Source of the DNA: Paractinoplanes lichenicola
GTDB lineage: Bacteria > Actinomycetota > Actinomycetes > Mycobacteriales > Micromonosporaceae
Assembly (NCBI RefSeq): GCF_016785085.1
Contig: NZ_JAENHO010000006.1
Span: 62,001 to 126,000 of the forward strand
DNA length: 64,000 bases
Direction: 5' to 3'
A model generated the notes under the pieces. The model saw nothing but the letters and a program-made list of their open reading frames with translations. It was not told the DNA's origin and did not search any database. This document shows, one piece after another, positions 17,890-27,350 of the stretch. Numbering within the stretch: the first letter of the stretch is position 1; every line of letters begins with the position of its first letter. The position numbers were made by a program, and so were the translations under genes.

Positions 17890-18312
17890 TCAGTGAAGGT
17901 TTTGAACCAACCGCGGCGAGGGGTTCACATAGGACCGCTCGGGCGTGACGACCGTGGGCACCGTCTCGTTGCCGTCGGCCACAGCCCGTACGGATGCGGC
18001 GGCCGCGGGGTCGCTCCAGATGTCGACCCAGTGATAGCGGCCCGCTTTGCGCGCCAGCACCGTGCGCATGCGCAGGCAATACGGGCAGCCGGGCCGCCAA
18101 TAGATGATCGGGCGGCCGTCGGTGGCCTGGGCGGCGCGCGCGTCGGCGTCGGTGACCGAGCGCGGGAAGGCTGGCGGCGAGATCAGCACTCCGAAAAGGA
18201 CGAAAGCCGCCAAAACCAGCACGCCACCGACCACCGAGCCACTGACGATCATGGGCACACCGCCCACGAGCCCGGCCGCGATCAGAATGACCGCAGGAGT
18301 CCAGCGCCGCAT
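17890..18312 (-). CDS. Membrane-anchored glutaredoxin/mycoredoxin-like protein
   Basis: This 140-residue protein has two N-terminal hydrophobic segments (residues ~5-45) and a C-terminal glutaredoxin domain with a CPYC redox motif (Cys76, Cys79) in YWRPGCPYCLRM, plus the cis-Pro region ETVPTVV. In actinobacteria such Grx-like proteins use mycothiol, so a thiol-disulfide exchange role is likely; the presence of mca in the window fits that. The start ATG 18312 lies nine bases from the purE stop, suggesting co-transcription with purK-purE. Confidence 0.85.
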   Translation of the reverse strand: MRRWTPAVILIAAGLVGGVPMIVSGSVVGGVLVLAAFVLFGVLISPPAFPRSVTDADARAAQATDGRPIIYWRPGCPYCLRMRTVLARKAGRYHWVDIWSDPAAAASVRAVADGNETVPTVVTPERSYVNPSPRLVQNLH

Positions 18313-18321
18313 AGGAGCACG

Positions 18322-18819
18322 TTACCCGAGCAGGCGTTCCCGGAGCGCGGCGTCCTTCTCGGCCACGAGCTTCTCGAGCCCGGCCTGGAAGTTGGCCATC
18401 TTGGTGCGCAGCAGCGGGTCGGCGGCGCCGAGGATGCGCACGGCGAGCAGGCCCGCGTTGCGCGCCCCGCCGATCGACACGGTCGCCACCGGCACCCCGG
18501 CCGGCATCTGCACGATCGAGAGCAGCGAATCCATGCCGTCGAGGTGCTTGAGCGGCACCGGCACCCCGACCACCGGCAGCGGGGTCAGCGCGGCCACCAT
18601 GCCCGGCAGGTGGGCCGCTCCCCCGGCGCCCGCGATGATCACCTGCAGGCCCCGCTCGGCGGCCGACGAGGCATAATCGACCATCTTGCCGACCGTACGG
18701 TGGGCCGAGACCACGCCGACCTCGAACGGCACCTCGAACTCGGCCAGCGCGACGGCTGCGGCCTCCATCGTGGGCCAGTCGGAGTCGCTGCCCATGATGA
18801 TCCCGACGCGGGGCGCCAT
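18322..18819 (-). CDS. purE: N5-carboxyaminoimidazole ribonucleotide mutase
   Basis: PurE moves the carboxyl group of N5-CAIR to give CAIR in purine biosynthesis. The 165-residue class I protein shows the N-terminal [12 protein letters not shown] loop, SAHRTVGKM with the catalytic His, and [11 protein letters not shown]. The start ATG 18819 directly abuts the purK stop with no gap, so the two are co-translated and supply consecutive steps. Confidence 0.96.
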   Translation of the reverse strand: MAPRVGIIMGSDSDWPTMEAAAVALAEFEVPFEVGVVSAHRTVGKMVDYASSAAERGLQVIIAGAGGAAHLPGMVAALTPLPVVGVPVPLKHLDGMDSLLSIVQMPAGVPVATVSIGGARNAGLLAVRILGAADPLLRTKMANFQAGLEKLVAEKDAALRERLLG

Positions 18820-19962
18820 TTATCGGCCTTCCTGAAGCCACTGGGCGGCGCGGACCGCGCGGGCCCGCACCGAGGTCATGTCGTCACCGAGCACGGTCAC
18901 GTGCCCGATCTTGCGGCCGGGCCGCACGAGCTTGCCGTAGAGGTGCACGCGGGCGCCCGGATCCTCGGCGAAGAGGTGGTGCAGCCGCTCGTCGATGGAC
19001 ATGCCGCCGGGCTCGCCGCCCAGCACGTTCGCCATCACGACGGCGGGCGCGGTGAGCGACGTCTCACCCATCGGGTAGTCGAGGACCGCGCGCAGGTGCT
19101 GCTCGAACTGCGACGTCCGGGCGCCCTCGATCGTCCAGTGGCCGGAGTTGTGCGGCCGCATCGCCAGCTCGTTGACGACGATCCCGCCGTCGGTCTCGAA
19201 CAGCTCGACGGCGAGCAGGCCGACCACGCCGAGCGCGTTGGCCAGGTCGATCGCGAGCTGCTGAGCCTCGAGGGCCAGCGCTTCGGAGAGGCCCGGCGCC
19301 GGCGCGAGCACCTCGACACAGATGCCGTCCTTTTGCACGGTCTCGACCACCGGATACGCCGCCACCTGGCCGAACGGGGAGCGGGCGACCAGCGCGGCCA
19401 GCTCGCGCCGCAGCGGCACCTTCTCCTCGACGATCAGCGGCGTGCCGGTCGCCACAAGATCAGCGGCCGCGCCGGCGGACGACAGCATCCAGACGCCGCG
19501 GCCGTCGTATCCGCCACGCGTAGCCTTGGCCACGACCGGCCACACGCCACCCGAGAAATCGGAAATGTCCGAAGCGGTAGAGACCGGCGCCCAGCGCGGC
19601 ACCGGCGCACCCAGGTCAGCCAGCCGCCGACGCATCTCGCCCTTGTCCTGCGCGAACAGCAGCGCGGCGGAGCCGGGGAAGACCTTCACCCCCTCGGCTT
19701 CCAGGGCGGCGATGTGCGCCGTAGGCACATGCTCGTGGTCGAAGGTGACGGCCTCGCACCCCTTCGCGAACTCGCGCAGAGCGGCCAGGTCGGTATGGGT
19801 GCCGATGCGCACATCGGCCGCGACCAGGGCGGCGCTGTCGTCGGGAGAGACGCTCAGCACGCGCAGAGACTGGCCGAGAGCAATAGCGGCCTGGTGGGTC
19901 ATCCGGGCCAATTGGCCGCCGCCCACCATGCCGACCACGGGCAGACCGGTTCGGGTATCCAT
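18820..19962 (-). CDS. purK: 5-(carboxyamino)imidazole ribonucleotide synthase
   Basis: PurK uses ATP and bicarbonate to make N5-CAIR from AIR. The 380-residue ATP-grasp protein opens with VVGMVGGGQLARM, has the ATP-grasp lysine region VVAKATRGGYDGRG and the metal/substrate motif NELAMRPHNSGHWTIE. It is first in the purK-purE-glutaredoxin minus-strand operon. Confidence 0.96.
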   Translation of the reverse strand: MDTRTGLPVVGMVGGGQLARMTHQAAIALGQSLRVLSVSPDDSAALVAADVRIGTHTDLAALREFAKGCEAVTFDHEHVPTAHIAALEAEGVKVFPGSAALLFAQDKGEMRRRLADLGAPVPRWAPVSTASDISDFSGGVWPVVAKATRGGYDGRGVWMLSSAGAAADLVATGTPLIVEEKVPLRRELAALVARSPFGQVAAYPVVETVQKDGICVEVLAPAPGLSEALALEAQQLAIDLANALGVVGLLAVELFETDGGIVVNELAMRPHNSGHWTIEGARTSQFEQHLRAVLDYPMGETSLTAPAVVMANVLGGEPGGMSIDERLHHLFAEDPGARVHLYGKLVRPGRKIGHVTVLGDDMTSVRARAVRAAQWLQEGR

Positions 19963-19990
19963 CGCCCGCCCAGCCTAGCCAAGCCCCAGC

Positions 19991-21976
19991 TCAGCCCAGC
20001 CGGGTGGTCAGCTCCTCGACACTGGTGGCCGGGCGGTCACAGACAAAACCCCGGCACACGTACGCCGTGGGGACGCCACCCTGCAGCGGCCGGTCGGCCA
20101 GCAGCGGCACGCCGGGCCGGTCGGGCTCGCCCGCGACGATCACCGTGCCCGGGGGCGCGTGCCGGTGGGCCGCGGCCAGCAGCGGGCCCTCCTGCCCGGC
20201 CGGGGCCGCGATGGCGACCTCGTACGGGCCGGTCAGCGCCGCCTCGGCCACCGCCGCCGCATATCCCGCGTACCGGGGGTGCGAGCCGATCACCGGTCCG
20301 GCCGTGGCCAGCGCCGCGTCGGCCGCCTCGCGATAGCTGGGCTCGCCGCTCAGCGCCGCGTACGCGACCAGGGCCGCGCAGATCGCCGACAGCCCCGACG
20401 GCGTGGCGTTGTCGGTCGGGTCGGCGGGCCTGGTGACCAGCCGCTCGGCGTCGTCGGCGGTGTCGTAGAACCCGCCGTCGCCGGTCGGGAAGTGGGCCAG
20501 CGCCGCGTCGAGCAGCTCGCGGGCCCGGTCGAGCCAGACGGCGTCGGCGGTGAGCTGGTGCACGGCGAGGAATGCCTCGGCCACGCAGCCGTAGTCCTCG
20601 AGCACGCCCACCGGCTCCCCGACCACCCCGTCGCGCGAGACCCGGCGCAGCCGCCCGTCGACCACGTGCCGGGTCGCCAGCACCTCGGCGATCGCCGTCG
20701 CGGCATCCGGGGCCGAGCCGGTCAGGATGCTGTATTCGGCCAGCGCGGTCACGGCGAGCCCGTTCCACGAGGCCACGACCTTGTCGTCGCGGGCGGGCTG
20801 GGGGCGGCCGGCCCGCGCGTCGAGCAGCCGGGTGCGCACCTCACCCCAGCGGGCGACCAGCGCGGGGTCGGCCGCGTCGATGTCGCGGGCCAGCACCAGC
20901 ACGCTGCTGCCGTGCTCGAACGTGCCCTCGGCGGTGACCCGGAACAGGTCGGCCGCCCACTTCCCGTCGTCCTCGCCGAGCACCTCGACGAGCTGGGCCG
21001 GGGTCCAGGCGTACGTCAGGCCCTCGACTCCCGCGGCGTCGGCGTCGAGCGCGGAGGCCAGCCCGCCCTCCGGGGTGCCCAGGTCGCGCAGCATGAACTC
21101 GGCCGTCTCGTCGGCGATCCGGCGGGCGAACGGGTCGCCGGTGAGCCGCCAGAGCTGCGTGTACGCCCGCAGCAGGACCGCGTTGTCGTAGAGCATCTTC
21201 TCGAAGTGCGGCACCGTCCAGGTCGCGTCGACCGAGTAGCGCGCGAACCCGCCGGCCAGCTGGTCGTAGATGCCGCCGCGACCCATCCGCTCGGCCGCGA
21301 ACCGGACGGCCTCGAGCGCCTCCTCCGACCCGGTGCGCTGGTGGTGCCGCAGCAGGAACAGCATCGCCATGTGCGGCGGGAACTTGGGCGCCCCGCCGAA
21401 GCCGCCGTGCGTGGTGTCCTGATCCTTGAGCAGGCCGTTGGCCGCCGAGGTGAGCAGCTCGGACGAGATCGGCGCCTTGGGCCCGCCGACCAGCTGCGAC
21501 CCGCCGATCGCCTTGACCACGTTGGCGCCCTGCTCGATCACCTGCTGCCGCTGGTCGCGCCAGGCCGTGGTGACCGAGCCGAGCAGGTTGGCGAAGTTCG
21601 CCTTGGGAAAATACGTGCCGCAGAAGAACGGGTCGCCCTCGGGCGTGGCGAAGACGGTCATGGGCCAGCCGCCCTGCCCGGTCATCGCCTGGGTGGCGGT
21701 CATGTAGACGGCGTCGACGTCGGGCCGTTCCTCCCGGTCGACCTTGATCGACACGAAGCCCTCGTTCATCAGCTCGGCGATCTTCTCGTCCTCGAAGGAC
21801 TCGTGCGCCATCACGTGACACCAGTGGCAGGCCGCATAGCCGACCGAGATCAGCACCGGCACGTCACGCCGTCTGGCCTCGGCGAACGCCTCGTCGGACC
21901 ATTGCCACCAGTCCACCGGGTTGTCGGCGTGCTGCAGCAGGTAGGGCGAGGTCGCGCCGGCGAGACGATTGGCCAT
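19991..21976 (-). CDS. DUF255 thioredoxin-domain protein (YyaL/SPATA20-like)
   Basis: This 661-residue protein has an N-terminal thioredoxin-like domain with the family signature [10 protein letters not shown] and a CHWCHVM redox motif near residue 50, followed by GGWPMTVF, then a long (alpha/alpha)6 glycoside-hydrolase-like region with [17 protein letters not shown] and [11 protein letters not shown]. The family is conserved from bacteria to mammals but its reaction is not settled. It stands between purK and the GGDEF-EAL gene on the same strand with short gaps. Confidence 0.93.
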   Translation of the reverse strand: MANRLAGATSPYLLQHADNPVDWWQWSDEAFAEARRRDVPVLISVGYAACHWCHVMAHESFEDEKIAELMNEGFVSIKVDREERPDVDAVYMTATQAMTGQGGWPMTVFATPEGDPFFCGTYFPKANFANLLGSVTTAWRDQRQQVIEQGANVVKAIGGSQLVGGPKAPISSELLTSAANGLLKDQDTTHGGFGGAPKFPPHMAMLFLLRHHQRTGSEEALEAVRFAAERMGRGGIYDQLAGGFARYSVDATWTVPHFEKMLYDNAVLLRAYTQLWRLTGDPFARRIADETAEFMLRDLGTPEGGLASALDADAAGVEGLTYAWTPAQLVEVLGEDDGKWAADLFRVTAEGTFEHGSSVLVLARDIDAADPALVARWGEVRTRLLDARAGRPQPARDDKVVASWNGLAVTALAEYSILTGSAPDAATAIAEVLATRHVVDGRLRRVSRDGVVGEPVGVLEDYGCVAEAFLAVHQLTADAVWLDRARELLDAALAHFPTGDGGFYDTADDAERLVTRPADPTDNATPSGLSAICAALVAYAALSGEPSYREAADAALATAGPVIGSHPRYAGYAAAVAEAALTGPYEVAIAAPAGQEGPLLAAAHRHAPPGTVIVAGEPDRPGVPLLADRPLQGGVPTAYVCRGFVCDRPATSVEELTTRLG

Positions 21977-22031
21977 GCCCCCAGCCTCTCACTCCCGGGC
22001 GTCGTCGGCTCGGAGGCTGAAGGATAGTGAT

Positions 22032-24575
22032 CTAGACGGCGTCGTCGGCGCGGAGCGGGCGGATGTTGGCCGGGGCCGCCTCGGCCAGCTGGGTCAGCGC
22101 CGACACGATCCGGTCGGCCGGCATCGGCTTGCAGAAGTGATAGCCCTGAGCCGAGGGGCAGTTGAGTGCGATGAGGGCCGCGCGTTGCTCCGTGGTCTCG
22201 ACCCCCTCGGCCACCACCCGTACGCCCAGGCGCGCGCCCAGCTCGACCGCGCCGCGGACCACCGCCTCGGCCGCCGTGGACTCGATCATGTCGTCGACGA
22301 AGGAGCGGTCGATCTTGATCTCGTCGACCGGGGCCCGGGTGACGATCGAGAGCGACGAGTAACCGGTGCCGAAGTCGTCGAGCGACAGCTGGATGCCGTT
22401 GTCACGCAGCTCGGCCAGCACCTCGTCGACGATCCGCTCCTCGCTGACCGCCACCGACTCGGTGATCTCGAGCACGAGCCGGGAGGCGGGCGCCCGATGC
22501 CGGCGCAGCGCCTCGTTGACCTGGGCCGGGAAGCCGGGGTCGAGCAGGCTGCGGGCCGACACGTTGACCGAGACCGGCACGTCGACGCCGGCCGCGTGCC
22601 AGCTGCCGGCGGCCTGCAGGGCGAGGTCGAGCACCCGGGCGGTGAACGCGGTGTGCAGCTCGGCCGAGTGCTCGACGGCCGGGATGAACTCGGTCGGCGA
22701 CAGCTGGCCGCGGCGCGGATGCTTCCACCGTACGAGGGCCTCGACCCCGGTCGGCGCCGCGGTGACCAGGTCGACCGCGGGCTGCAGGTTGAGCAGGATC
22801 TGGTCGTCGGCGGCCAGCGCGTCCTGCAGCTCGGCCAGCAGGGCCAGCCCGTCGGTGGTGACCGCGTCCTGACCGGCGTCGAAGACGGACACCGACACCT
22901 GCTGCCGCTTGGCCGTGTGCAGGGCCAGCGAGGCCCGGCGCACCAGCTCGCCCAGGTCGGCCCGCCCGGCCGGTCCGGCCGCGACGCCCACCGCCACCTC
23001 GACGGCCAGCCGTACGCCGGACACCTCCATCGGCCGGATCAGGTGCTCGACCAGCTCGCGGGCCCGGCGCAGGGCGATCGGGATCGGCGACGGCTGCGGC
23101 GCCTCCAGGTCGGTGTCGGTCAACGTGGCCACGGTCGGGATGAACAGCGCGAACTCGTCGTCGCCGGTGCGGGCGACCAGCTCGTCGGCGCGGGCCAGCT
23201 CGGTCAGCCGCTCGGCCACGGTGCGCAGCACCTCGTCGCCGTGCCGGTGGCCCAGGGTGCCGTTGACCTCGCGGAAGTCGTTGATGTCGAGCAGCAGCAG
23301 CGCGACCGGGCGGCGCCGGTCGAAGGAGCGCAGCCGCCGGTCGCCCTCGGTCAGCAGCGTGGTTCGGTTGAGCAAACCGGTCAGCCTGTCCTCGGTGAGG
23401 TCGCGCGCGATCCGTTCCTCGAGCTCGGCCACCCGGGTGCGGGTCGCCGCGTCGTGCAGCGCGCCGGCCAGGGCGTCGCCGAACGCGGAGATGGCGGCCT
23501 CGTCGCGCGGGACCGGCAGGGTGGGGTCGGACAGCCAGACGGTGAGCTCGCCGACCGTGTCCCCGGCGACCGCCATCGACCGGGTGATGGCCGGGCCGGG
23601 CAGGCCCGCCACCGCGTTGTCCTGACCGGGGCTGTCCACGGCGTAGCGGCGTTCGCCGTCGCGGCCGCGCACCTCGATCTCGACCCGGCGCGCGCCGAAC
23701 ACGTCGAGCGCGGCGCCCAGCCCGGCCCGCACGACCTCGGCCTCGGTGCCGGCCGGCAGGGTCGCCGTGGCCGCCGAGAACGCCTCCCACATGCGGCGCT
23801 CCTCCTCGGCCCGCAGGTGGAACCGGTAGGTGCGCTGGAGCAGCCAGAGGCCGGGAGCGAAGGCGAGGAGCCAGAGCGGGCCGCCGACCATCACGTGCAC
23901 GGCGCCCAGGCCGACCGCCACGTTGCCGACGAACATCGGGACCTTCGCGTACGAGGCCCGGACGAGGATCTGCCCGGCGGGCGCGTCCCGGTGCAGCGTG
24001 AGGGTCAGCGTGGCCAGCCCGAAGGTGATGACCTGATAGGTCAGGGCGCCCGCGACCAGCCCGACCGACGTGGTGGTGCCGAGCACCGGGGCGTCACCGG
24101 CGACCAGGGTGGCCACCAGCGCGGCGCCGGCCGTGCCGAGGCTCAGCGACGCGGCCAGGTGCGCCATCTCGGCGACGTTGCGACGCGCGTCCCACCAGGA
24201 CAGCAGCGCCCACGCGGCGAGCGCGCCGAGCAGGGTCGCGGCGGGCAGCCAGCCGGGCGGCGCCACCACGAAGCCGATGATGAAGGCCGCCTCGCCCCAG
24301 CTCACGGAGACGAAACCGCGGCCGAGCCGGAAGCGCAGCCGGGCCAGCTGGCCGGCCGCGGCCAGCGCCACGGCGAGCGCGACGCCGGCGACGGGCGTGA
24401 GTGGACGGTCGGCGGGCCGGTCGGCGGGCAGCAGCACCCCGAGAACGGCGAGCAGGAGGGCCGAGCCGGCGACCGCGGCGGTCAGCGCGCGAACGCCCCG
24501 GGAGCGGCCGGCCAGACCCGCCGCGTCGATCCAGGATCGACGGACGCGGGCCTCGGCCACCGGCGGGGCGCTCAT
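22032..24575 (-). CDS. Membrane GGDEF-EAL protein (c-di-GMP phosphodiesterase, degenerate GGDEF)
   Basis: The 847-residue protein has about eight N-terminal membrane segments, a GAF-like linker, a GGDEF domain and a C-terminal EAL domain. The GGDEF loop reads RTGDDEF, with Gly-to-Asp at the second position, so cyclase activity is doubtful. The EAL domain is intact: VEALVRWKHP, NVSARSL, EITESV, DDFGTGYSSLS, KIDRSFV, VAEGVET and QGYHFCKPMP, so c-di-GMP hydrolysis is likely. I use ATG 24575; a GTG three codons upstream is equally possible and neither has a clear ribosome site. A structured, palindrome-bearing leader lies upstream. Confidence 0.93.
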   Translation of the reverse strand: MSAPPVAEARVRRSWIDAAGLAGRSRGVRALTAAVAGSALLLAVLGVLLPADRPADRPLTPVAGVALAVALAAAGQLARLRFRLGRGFVSVSWGEAAFIIGFVVAPPGWLPAATLLGALAAWALLSWWDARRNVAEMAHLAASLSLGTAGAALVATLVAGDAPVLGTTTSVGLVAGALTYQVITFGLATLTLTLHRDAPAGQILVRASYAKVPMFVGNVAVGLGAVHVMVGGPLWLLAFAPGLWLLQRTYRFHLRAEEERRMWEAFSAATATLPAGTEAEVVRAGLGAALDVFGARRVEIEVRGRDGERRYAVDSPGQDNAVAGLPGPAITRSMAVAGDTVGELTVWLSDPTLPVPRDEAAISAFGDALAGALHDAATRTRVAELEERIARDLTEDRLTGLLNRTTLLTEGDRRLRSFDRRRPVALLLLDINDFREVNGTLGHRHGDEVLRTVAERLTELARADELVARTGDDEFALFIPTVATLTDTDLEAPQPSPIPIALRRARELVEHLIRPMEVSGVRLAVEVAVGVAAGPAGRADLGELVRRASLALHTAKRQQVSVSVFDAGQDAVTTDGLALLAELQDALAADDQILLNLQPAVDLVTAAPTGVEALVRWKHPRRGQLSPTEFIPAVEHSAELHTAFTARVLDLALQAAGSWHAAGVDVPVSVNVSARSLLDPGFPAQVNEALRRHRAPASRLVLEITESVAVSEERIVDEVLAELRDNGIQLSLDDFGTGYSSLSIVTRAPVDEIKIDRSFVDDMIESTAAEAVVRGAVELGARLGVRVVAEGVETTEQRAALIALNCPSAQGYHFCKPMPADRIVSALTQLAEAAPANIRPLRADDAV

Positions 24576-24606
24576 GAAAAACACCGGCTGAACAGCGGCA
24601 CTGGCG

Positions 24607-24620
24607 GATGCACGTGCATC
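24607..24620. promoter_or_regulatory. Perfect 14-bp palindrome upstream of the GGDEF-EAL gene
   Basis: GATGCACGTGCATC is its own reverse complement and lies about 32 bases upstream of the gene start, a position suited to an operator. The bound protein is unknown. Confidence 0.45.
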
Positions 24621-24666
24621 TGCAGTGGAGAAAAACGCGGGCGGGGAATGGTCATTTTCGGCGCCC

Positions 24667-24710
24667 CCTTCCGCGCAGGGATCGGGGGCGGTTAAGCCCC
24701 CGGCGGAAGG
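24667..24710 (-). promoter_or_regulatory. Nested hairpin in the GGDEF-EAL leader
   Basis: CCTTCCGC (24667-24674) pairs with GCGGAAGG (24703-24710), enclosing a perfect inner stem CGGGGGC/GCCCCCG (24683-24689 and 24696-24702) with a six-base loop. It sits 90-135 bases upstream of the start, in the region transcribed with the gene. It could be the terminator of the upstream small membrane gene or a 5' leader structure. Confidence 0.5.
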
Positions 24711-24824
24711 CTAAATCAATACCGATGAACGCAACAGGGCTTGACGCACGACGCGTATCGCCCTTACGTCAGACCAATACGGTGTGTGCTGTCGGCCGAC
24801 GGGCCCACACCGTTCGCGACGAGG

Positions 24825-25190
24825 TCAAACGCGACGGTTGTCGCCGTCTGCGGAGCCGCCGTCACCCTGAGTAGTAACGCCCGTGACCTCGTCCTCCGCA
24901 CCGGTGGCGGGGGCGTCGGATCGACTCGCGTCAACGTCGTGAGTGGCTTCACCGCGGTCGGAACGCTCGAGATCCGCGTTGAGCCGAGCGATCTCAGCCT
25001 CACGCTGCGTCTGCTTCGCGTCAGGAAAACTGTCGGGAAGCCGACGCAAGCGCTTGTTCATGTTGCGGATCAGCAGAACAGTCGCTATGGACATGAGCAC
25101 GATGACGAACAGCCCCATCGGGCCGGCCAGGCCGCCCGACCGGGTGTCGCCGAAGTTGTTGACCGCTACGTTGACCGCCGTGAGGTCCAT
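24825..25190 (-). CDS. Small single-pass membrane protein of unknown function
   Basis: The 121-residue product begins MDLTAVNVAVNNFGDTRSGG, has one hydrophobic segment (GLFVIVLMSIATVLLI, about residues 26-43), then a basic LRRLPDSFP motif and an acidic, disordered tail. Proteins of this layout sit next to mca in many actinobacteria in my experience, and here mca is 59 bases upstream on the same strand. No function is known to me. Confidence 0.75.
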   Translation of the reverse strand: MDLTAVNVAVNNFGDTRSGGLAGPMGLFVIVLMSIATVLLIRNMNKRLRRLPDSFPDAKQTQREAEIARLNADLERSDRGEATHDVDASRSDAPATGAEDEVTGVTTQGDGGSADGDNRRV

Positions 25191-25249
25191 GAGCAGAGCG
25201 TACTGGCCTTAGGTGCGGCCCCGGGTGGGTGGGCGGGGGCCGGGGAAGG

Positions 25250-26131
25250 TCAGTGCGCTTCGACCGACTCGCGGATGCCCGCGAAGAGGTCGGACTCGGG
25301 CACCGGGCTGTCGACCAGCGAGCGGGCCAGCTCGAAGTCCTCGGTCGGCCACACCTTCTGCTGGAGCTCGAGCGGGATCTTGAACCAGAAGCCGTCCGGG
25401 TCGACCTGGGTGGCGTGGGCCCGCAGCGCCTCGTCGCGGGTCTCGAAGAACTCGCCGCACTCGACGCGCGTGGTGATCTTGTCGCCGCGGTCGTCGCGGT
25501 CGGACCACTTCTCCAGCCACTCCGCGTACGGCGACTCGAGCCCGGCCGCCAGCATGCCCTCGTGCAGCGCGAGCATGCGCGCCCTCGTCCAGCCGGAGTT
25601 GTAATACAGCTTCAGCGGCTGCCACGGCTCACCCAGCTCGGGATAGCGCTCCGGGTCGCCGGCGGCGTCGAAGGCCACCACCGACACCTTGTGGCACATG
25701 ATGTGGTCGGGGTGCGGATAGCCGCCGTTCTCGTCGTAGGTCGTCATGACGTGGGGGCGGAACTCGCGGATCAGCTTGATCAGCGGGATCGCGGCGGTCT
25801 CGGGATCCTGCAGGCCGAAGCAGCCCTCGGGCAGCGGGGGCAGCGGGTCGCCCTCGGGCAGGCCGGAGTCGATGAAGCCGAGCCACGACTGCTCGACGCC
25901 GAGGATCTCGCGGGCCCGGTCCATCTCGGCCCGGCGGATCTCGGAGATGTTCTCCAGCACGTCGGGGCGGTCCATCTTCGGGTTGAGGATGCTGCCGCGC
26001 TCGCCACCCGTACACGTCGCGACCATCACCCGGACGCCCTCGGCCACATAGCGCGCCATGGTCGCGGCGCCCTTGCTGGACTCGTCGTCGGGGTGCGCGT
26101 GCACCGTCATGAGACGCAACTGCTCGGCCAC
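25250..26131 (-). CDS. mca: Mycothiol S-conjugate amidase
   Basis: Mca cleaves mycothiol S-conjugates to a mercapturic acid and GlcN-Ins, a detoxification step. The 293-residue zinc enzyme of the LmbE/PIG-L family has [11 protein letters not shown] near residue 11 (zinc ligands His13 and Asp16) and [10 protein letters not shown] with the third His. The Lys in ESSKG favours Mca over its paralogue MshB. The GTG at 26131 has GGAG seven bases upstream. The C-terminal part ([23 protein letters not shown]) is typical. Confidence 0.95.
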   Translation of the reverse strand: MAEQLRLMTVHAHPDDESSKGAATMARYVAEGVRVMVATCTGGERGSILNPKMDRPDVLENISEIRRAEMDRAREILGVEQSWLGFIDSGLPEGDPLPPLPEGCFGLQDPETAAIPLIKLIREFRPHVMTTYDENGGYPHPDHIMCHKVSVVAFDAAGDPERYPELGEPWQPLKLYYNSGWTRARMLALHEGMLAAGLESPYAEWLEKWSDRDDRGDKITTRVECGEFFETRDEALRAHATQVDPDGFWFKIPLELQQKVWPTEDFELARSLVDSPVPESDLFAGIRESVEAH

Positions 26132-26242
26132 TGAAGTCTCCTCGGACCTGACCCGCGGCAGGCGGGCCGGTGTCGACTGCGAAGATGGACCCTGCCATTC
26201 TTGCGGATCCCCCCGACAAGAAACGCACGAGAGGGTGTTCCG

Positions 26243-26659
26243 GTGAGCGAGACGCGCACCACAAACCCGGTCTTCCCGCCGGGACGGTACGGCAAGCGCC
26301 GCTCCGGCCGCCGCCGGCCGGTGCTGCCGCTCATCGTGCTCGTGGTCGTCGTGGCGGCCTCGCTCGTGCTCTCGGTCCGGCTCTTCCAGCAATACGGCCA
26401 GACCGACTACGACCCGCAGATCGTCGGCTGGGACGAGCCCTCCGCCACCGTGCTGACCATCCAGTTCAAGGTGCGGGTGCCGGCCGGCGGGGCCGCCGAG
26501 TGCATCCTGCGCGCCCGCGACTACGACGGGTTCGAGGTCGGGCGGCGCACGGTGGTGGTCCGGGCGGCCGGCGACGCGTCGGTGATCGACGCCGAGGAAG
26601 ACGTGCCCACCACGGCCCGGGCCAGCGTCGGCGACGTCCTGAAGTGCCGCGCCGCCTGA
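26243..26659 (+). CDS. Single-pass membrane protein, DUF4307-like
   Basis: The 138-residue protein has a short basic N-terminus, one transmembrane segment ([19 protein letters not shown]) and an extracytoplasmic beta-rich domain ([34 protein letters not shown]). This is the layout of the DUF4307 proteins that lie between mca and greA in actinobacteria. GTG 26243 follows GAGGG; an earlier in-frame start at 26201 lacks one. It is divergent from mca. Confidence 0.82.
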   Translation: MSETRTTNPVFPPGRYGKRRSGRRRPVLPLIVLVVVVAASLVLSVRLFQQYGQTDYDPQIVGWDEPSATVLTIQFKVRVPAGGAAECILRARDYDGFEVGRRTVVVRAAGDASVIDAEEDVPTTARASVGDVLKCRAA

Positions 26660-26738
26660 AACCCGCGTTTGAATAGTGCGAGATCGTGCATATCTGGCGG
26701 CCCGCATACCGCTGGTAAGCTAAGTAATTCGCTCCGTT

Positions 26739-26777
26739 CAGCATCTCCGCCAGAGATGTTGGGCGCTTTTCCTTTTT
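26739..26777 (+). promoter_or_regulatory. Leader hairpin followed by T-rich tract upstream of greA
   Basis: CAGCATCTC (26739-26747) pairs with GAGATGTTG (26753-26761) over nine pairs with one G-U, then GGCGC and TTTTCCTTTTT (26767-26777). This resembles an intrinsic terminator inside the greA leader, 33 bases before the start codon, and may attenuate greA. Confidence 0.5.
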
Positions 26778-26809
26778 GTCTCGTGCCCGTTCCAGCAAGG
26801 AGATCGACC

Positions 26810-27304
26810 GTGACCAGTTCAGAGGCGCCCAAGACCTGGCTATCTCAGGACGCTTACGACCGGCTGCAGGCCGAGCTCGACGAGCTGATCGCCGGTCGCC
26901 CCGCCATCGCCGCGGAGATCAACGCGCGTCGCGAGGAGGGTGACCTCCGCGAGAACGGCGGCTACCACGCCGCCCGTGAGGAGCAGAGCCGTCAGGAGGG
27001 CCGGATCCTTTATCTAAAGGAGTTCCTGCGCACCTCCGAGGTCGGCGAGGCCCAGACCGCCAACGAGGTCACCCCGGGCTCGGTCGTGACGATCTATTTC
27101 GACGACGACCAGAGCGACACCGAGACCTTCCTGCTCGGCTCGCGTGAGATCGCGTCCACCACCGACCTCACGGTCTACAGCCCCGAGTCGGCTCTCGGCA
27201 CCGCCATTCTCGGCGCGGGCGAGGGCCAGACCGTCACCTACACGGCGCCCAGCGGCTCCGACATCAAGGTGACAGTGGTGAAGTTCGGCCCGTTCGAGGG
27301 CTGA
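26810..27304 (+). CDS. greA: Transcription elongation factor GreA
   Basis: GreA stimulates RNA cleavage by backtracked RNA polymerase. The 164-residue protein has the N-terminal coiled coil with the acidic tip EEGDLRENGGYHAAREEQ and a C-terminal FKBP-like domain (VTIYFDDD, SPESALGTAILGAGEGQTV). GTG 26810 is preceded by AAGGAG seven bases upstream; the frame is open further 5' but without support. A strong terminator follows at 27316. Confidence 0.96.
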   Translation: MTSSEAPKTWLSQDAYDRLQAELDELIAGRPAIAAEINARREEGDLRENGGYHAAREEQSRQEGRILYLKEFLRTSEVGEAQTANEVTPGSVVTIYFDDDQSDTETFLLGSREIASTTDLTVYSPESALGTAILGAGEGQTVTYTAPSGSDIKVTVVKFGPFEG

Positions 27305-27315
27305 CCCCGGCGTGG

Positions 27316-27345
27316 AAGGCCCGCGGGTTCCCGCGGGCCTTTTTC
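27316..27345 (+). terminator. Intrinsic terminator of greA
   Basis: GGCCCGCGGG (27318-27327) and CCGCGGGCC (27331-27339) form a near-perfect GC stem around a TTC loop, followed by TTTTT. It lies 14 bases after the greA stop, in front of the convergent ilvA. Confidence 0.9.
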
Positions 27346-27350
27346 ACAAC

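Noticed and set aside
12115-17890. Prophage or integrative element around the toxin gene
   Set aside because: No integrase, transposase, att-like repeats or tRNA junction; base composition is like the flanks.
24580-24825. Possible c-di-GMP-I (GEMM) riboswitch before the GGDEF-EAL gene
   Set aside because: The required GACGCAAAGCC-type core is absent on the minus strand and the order of elements does not fit.
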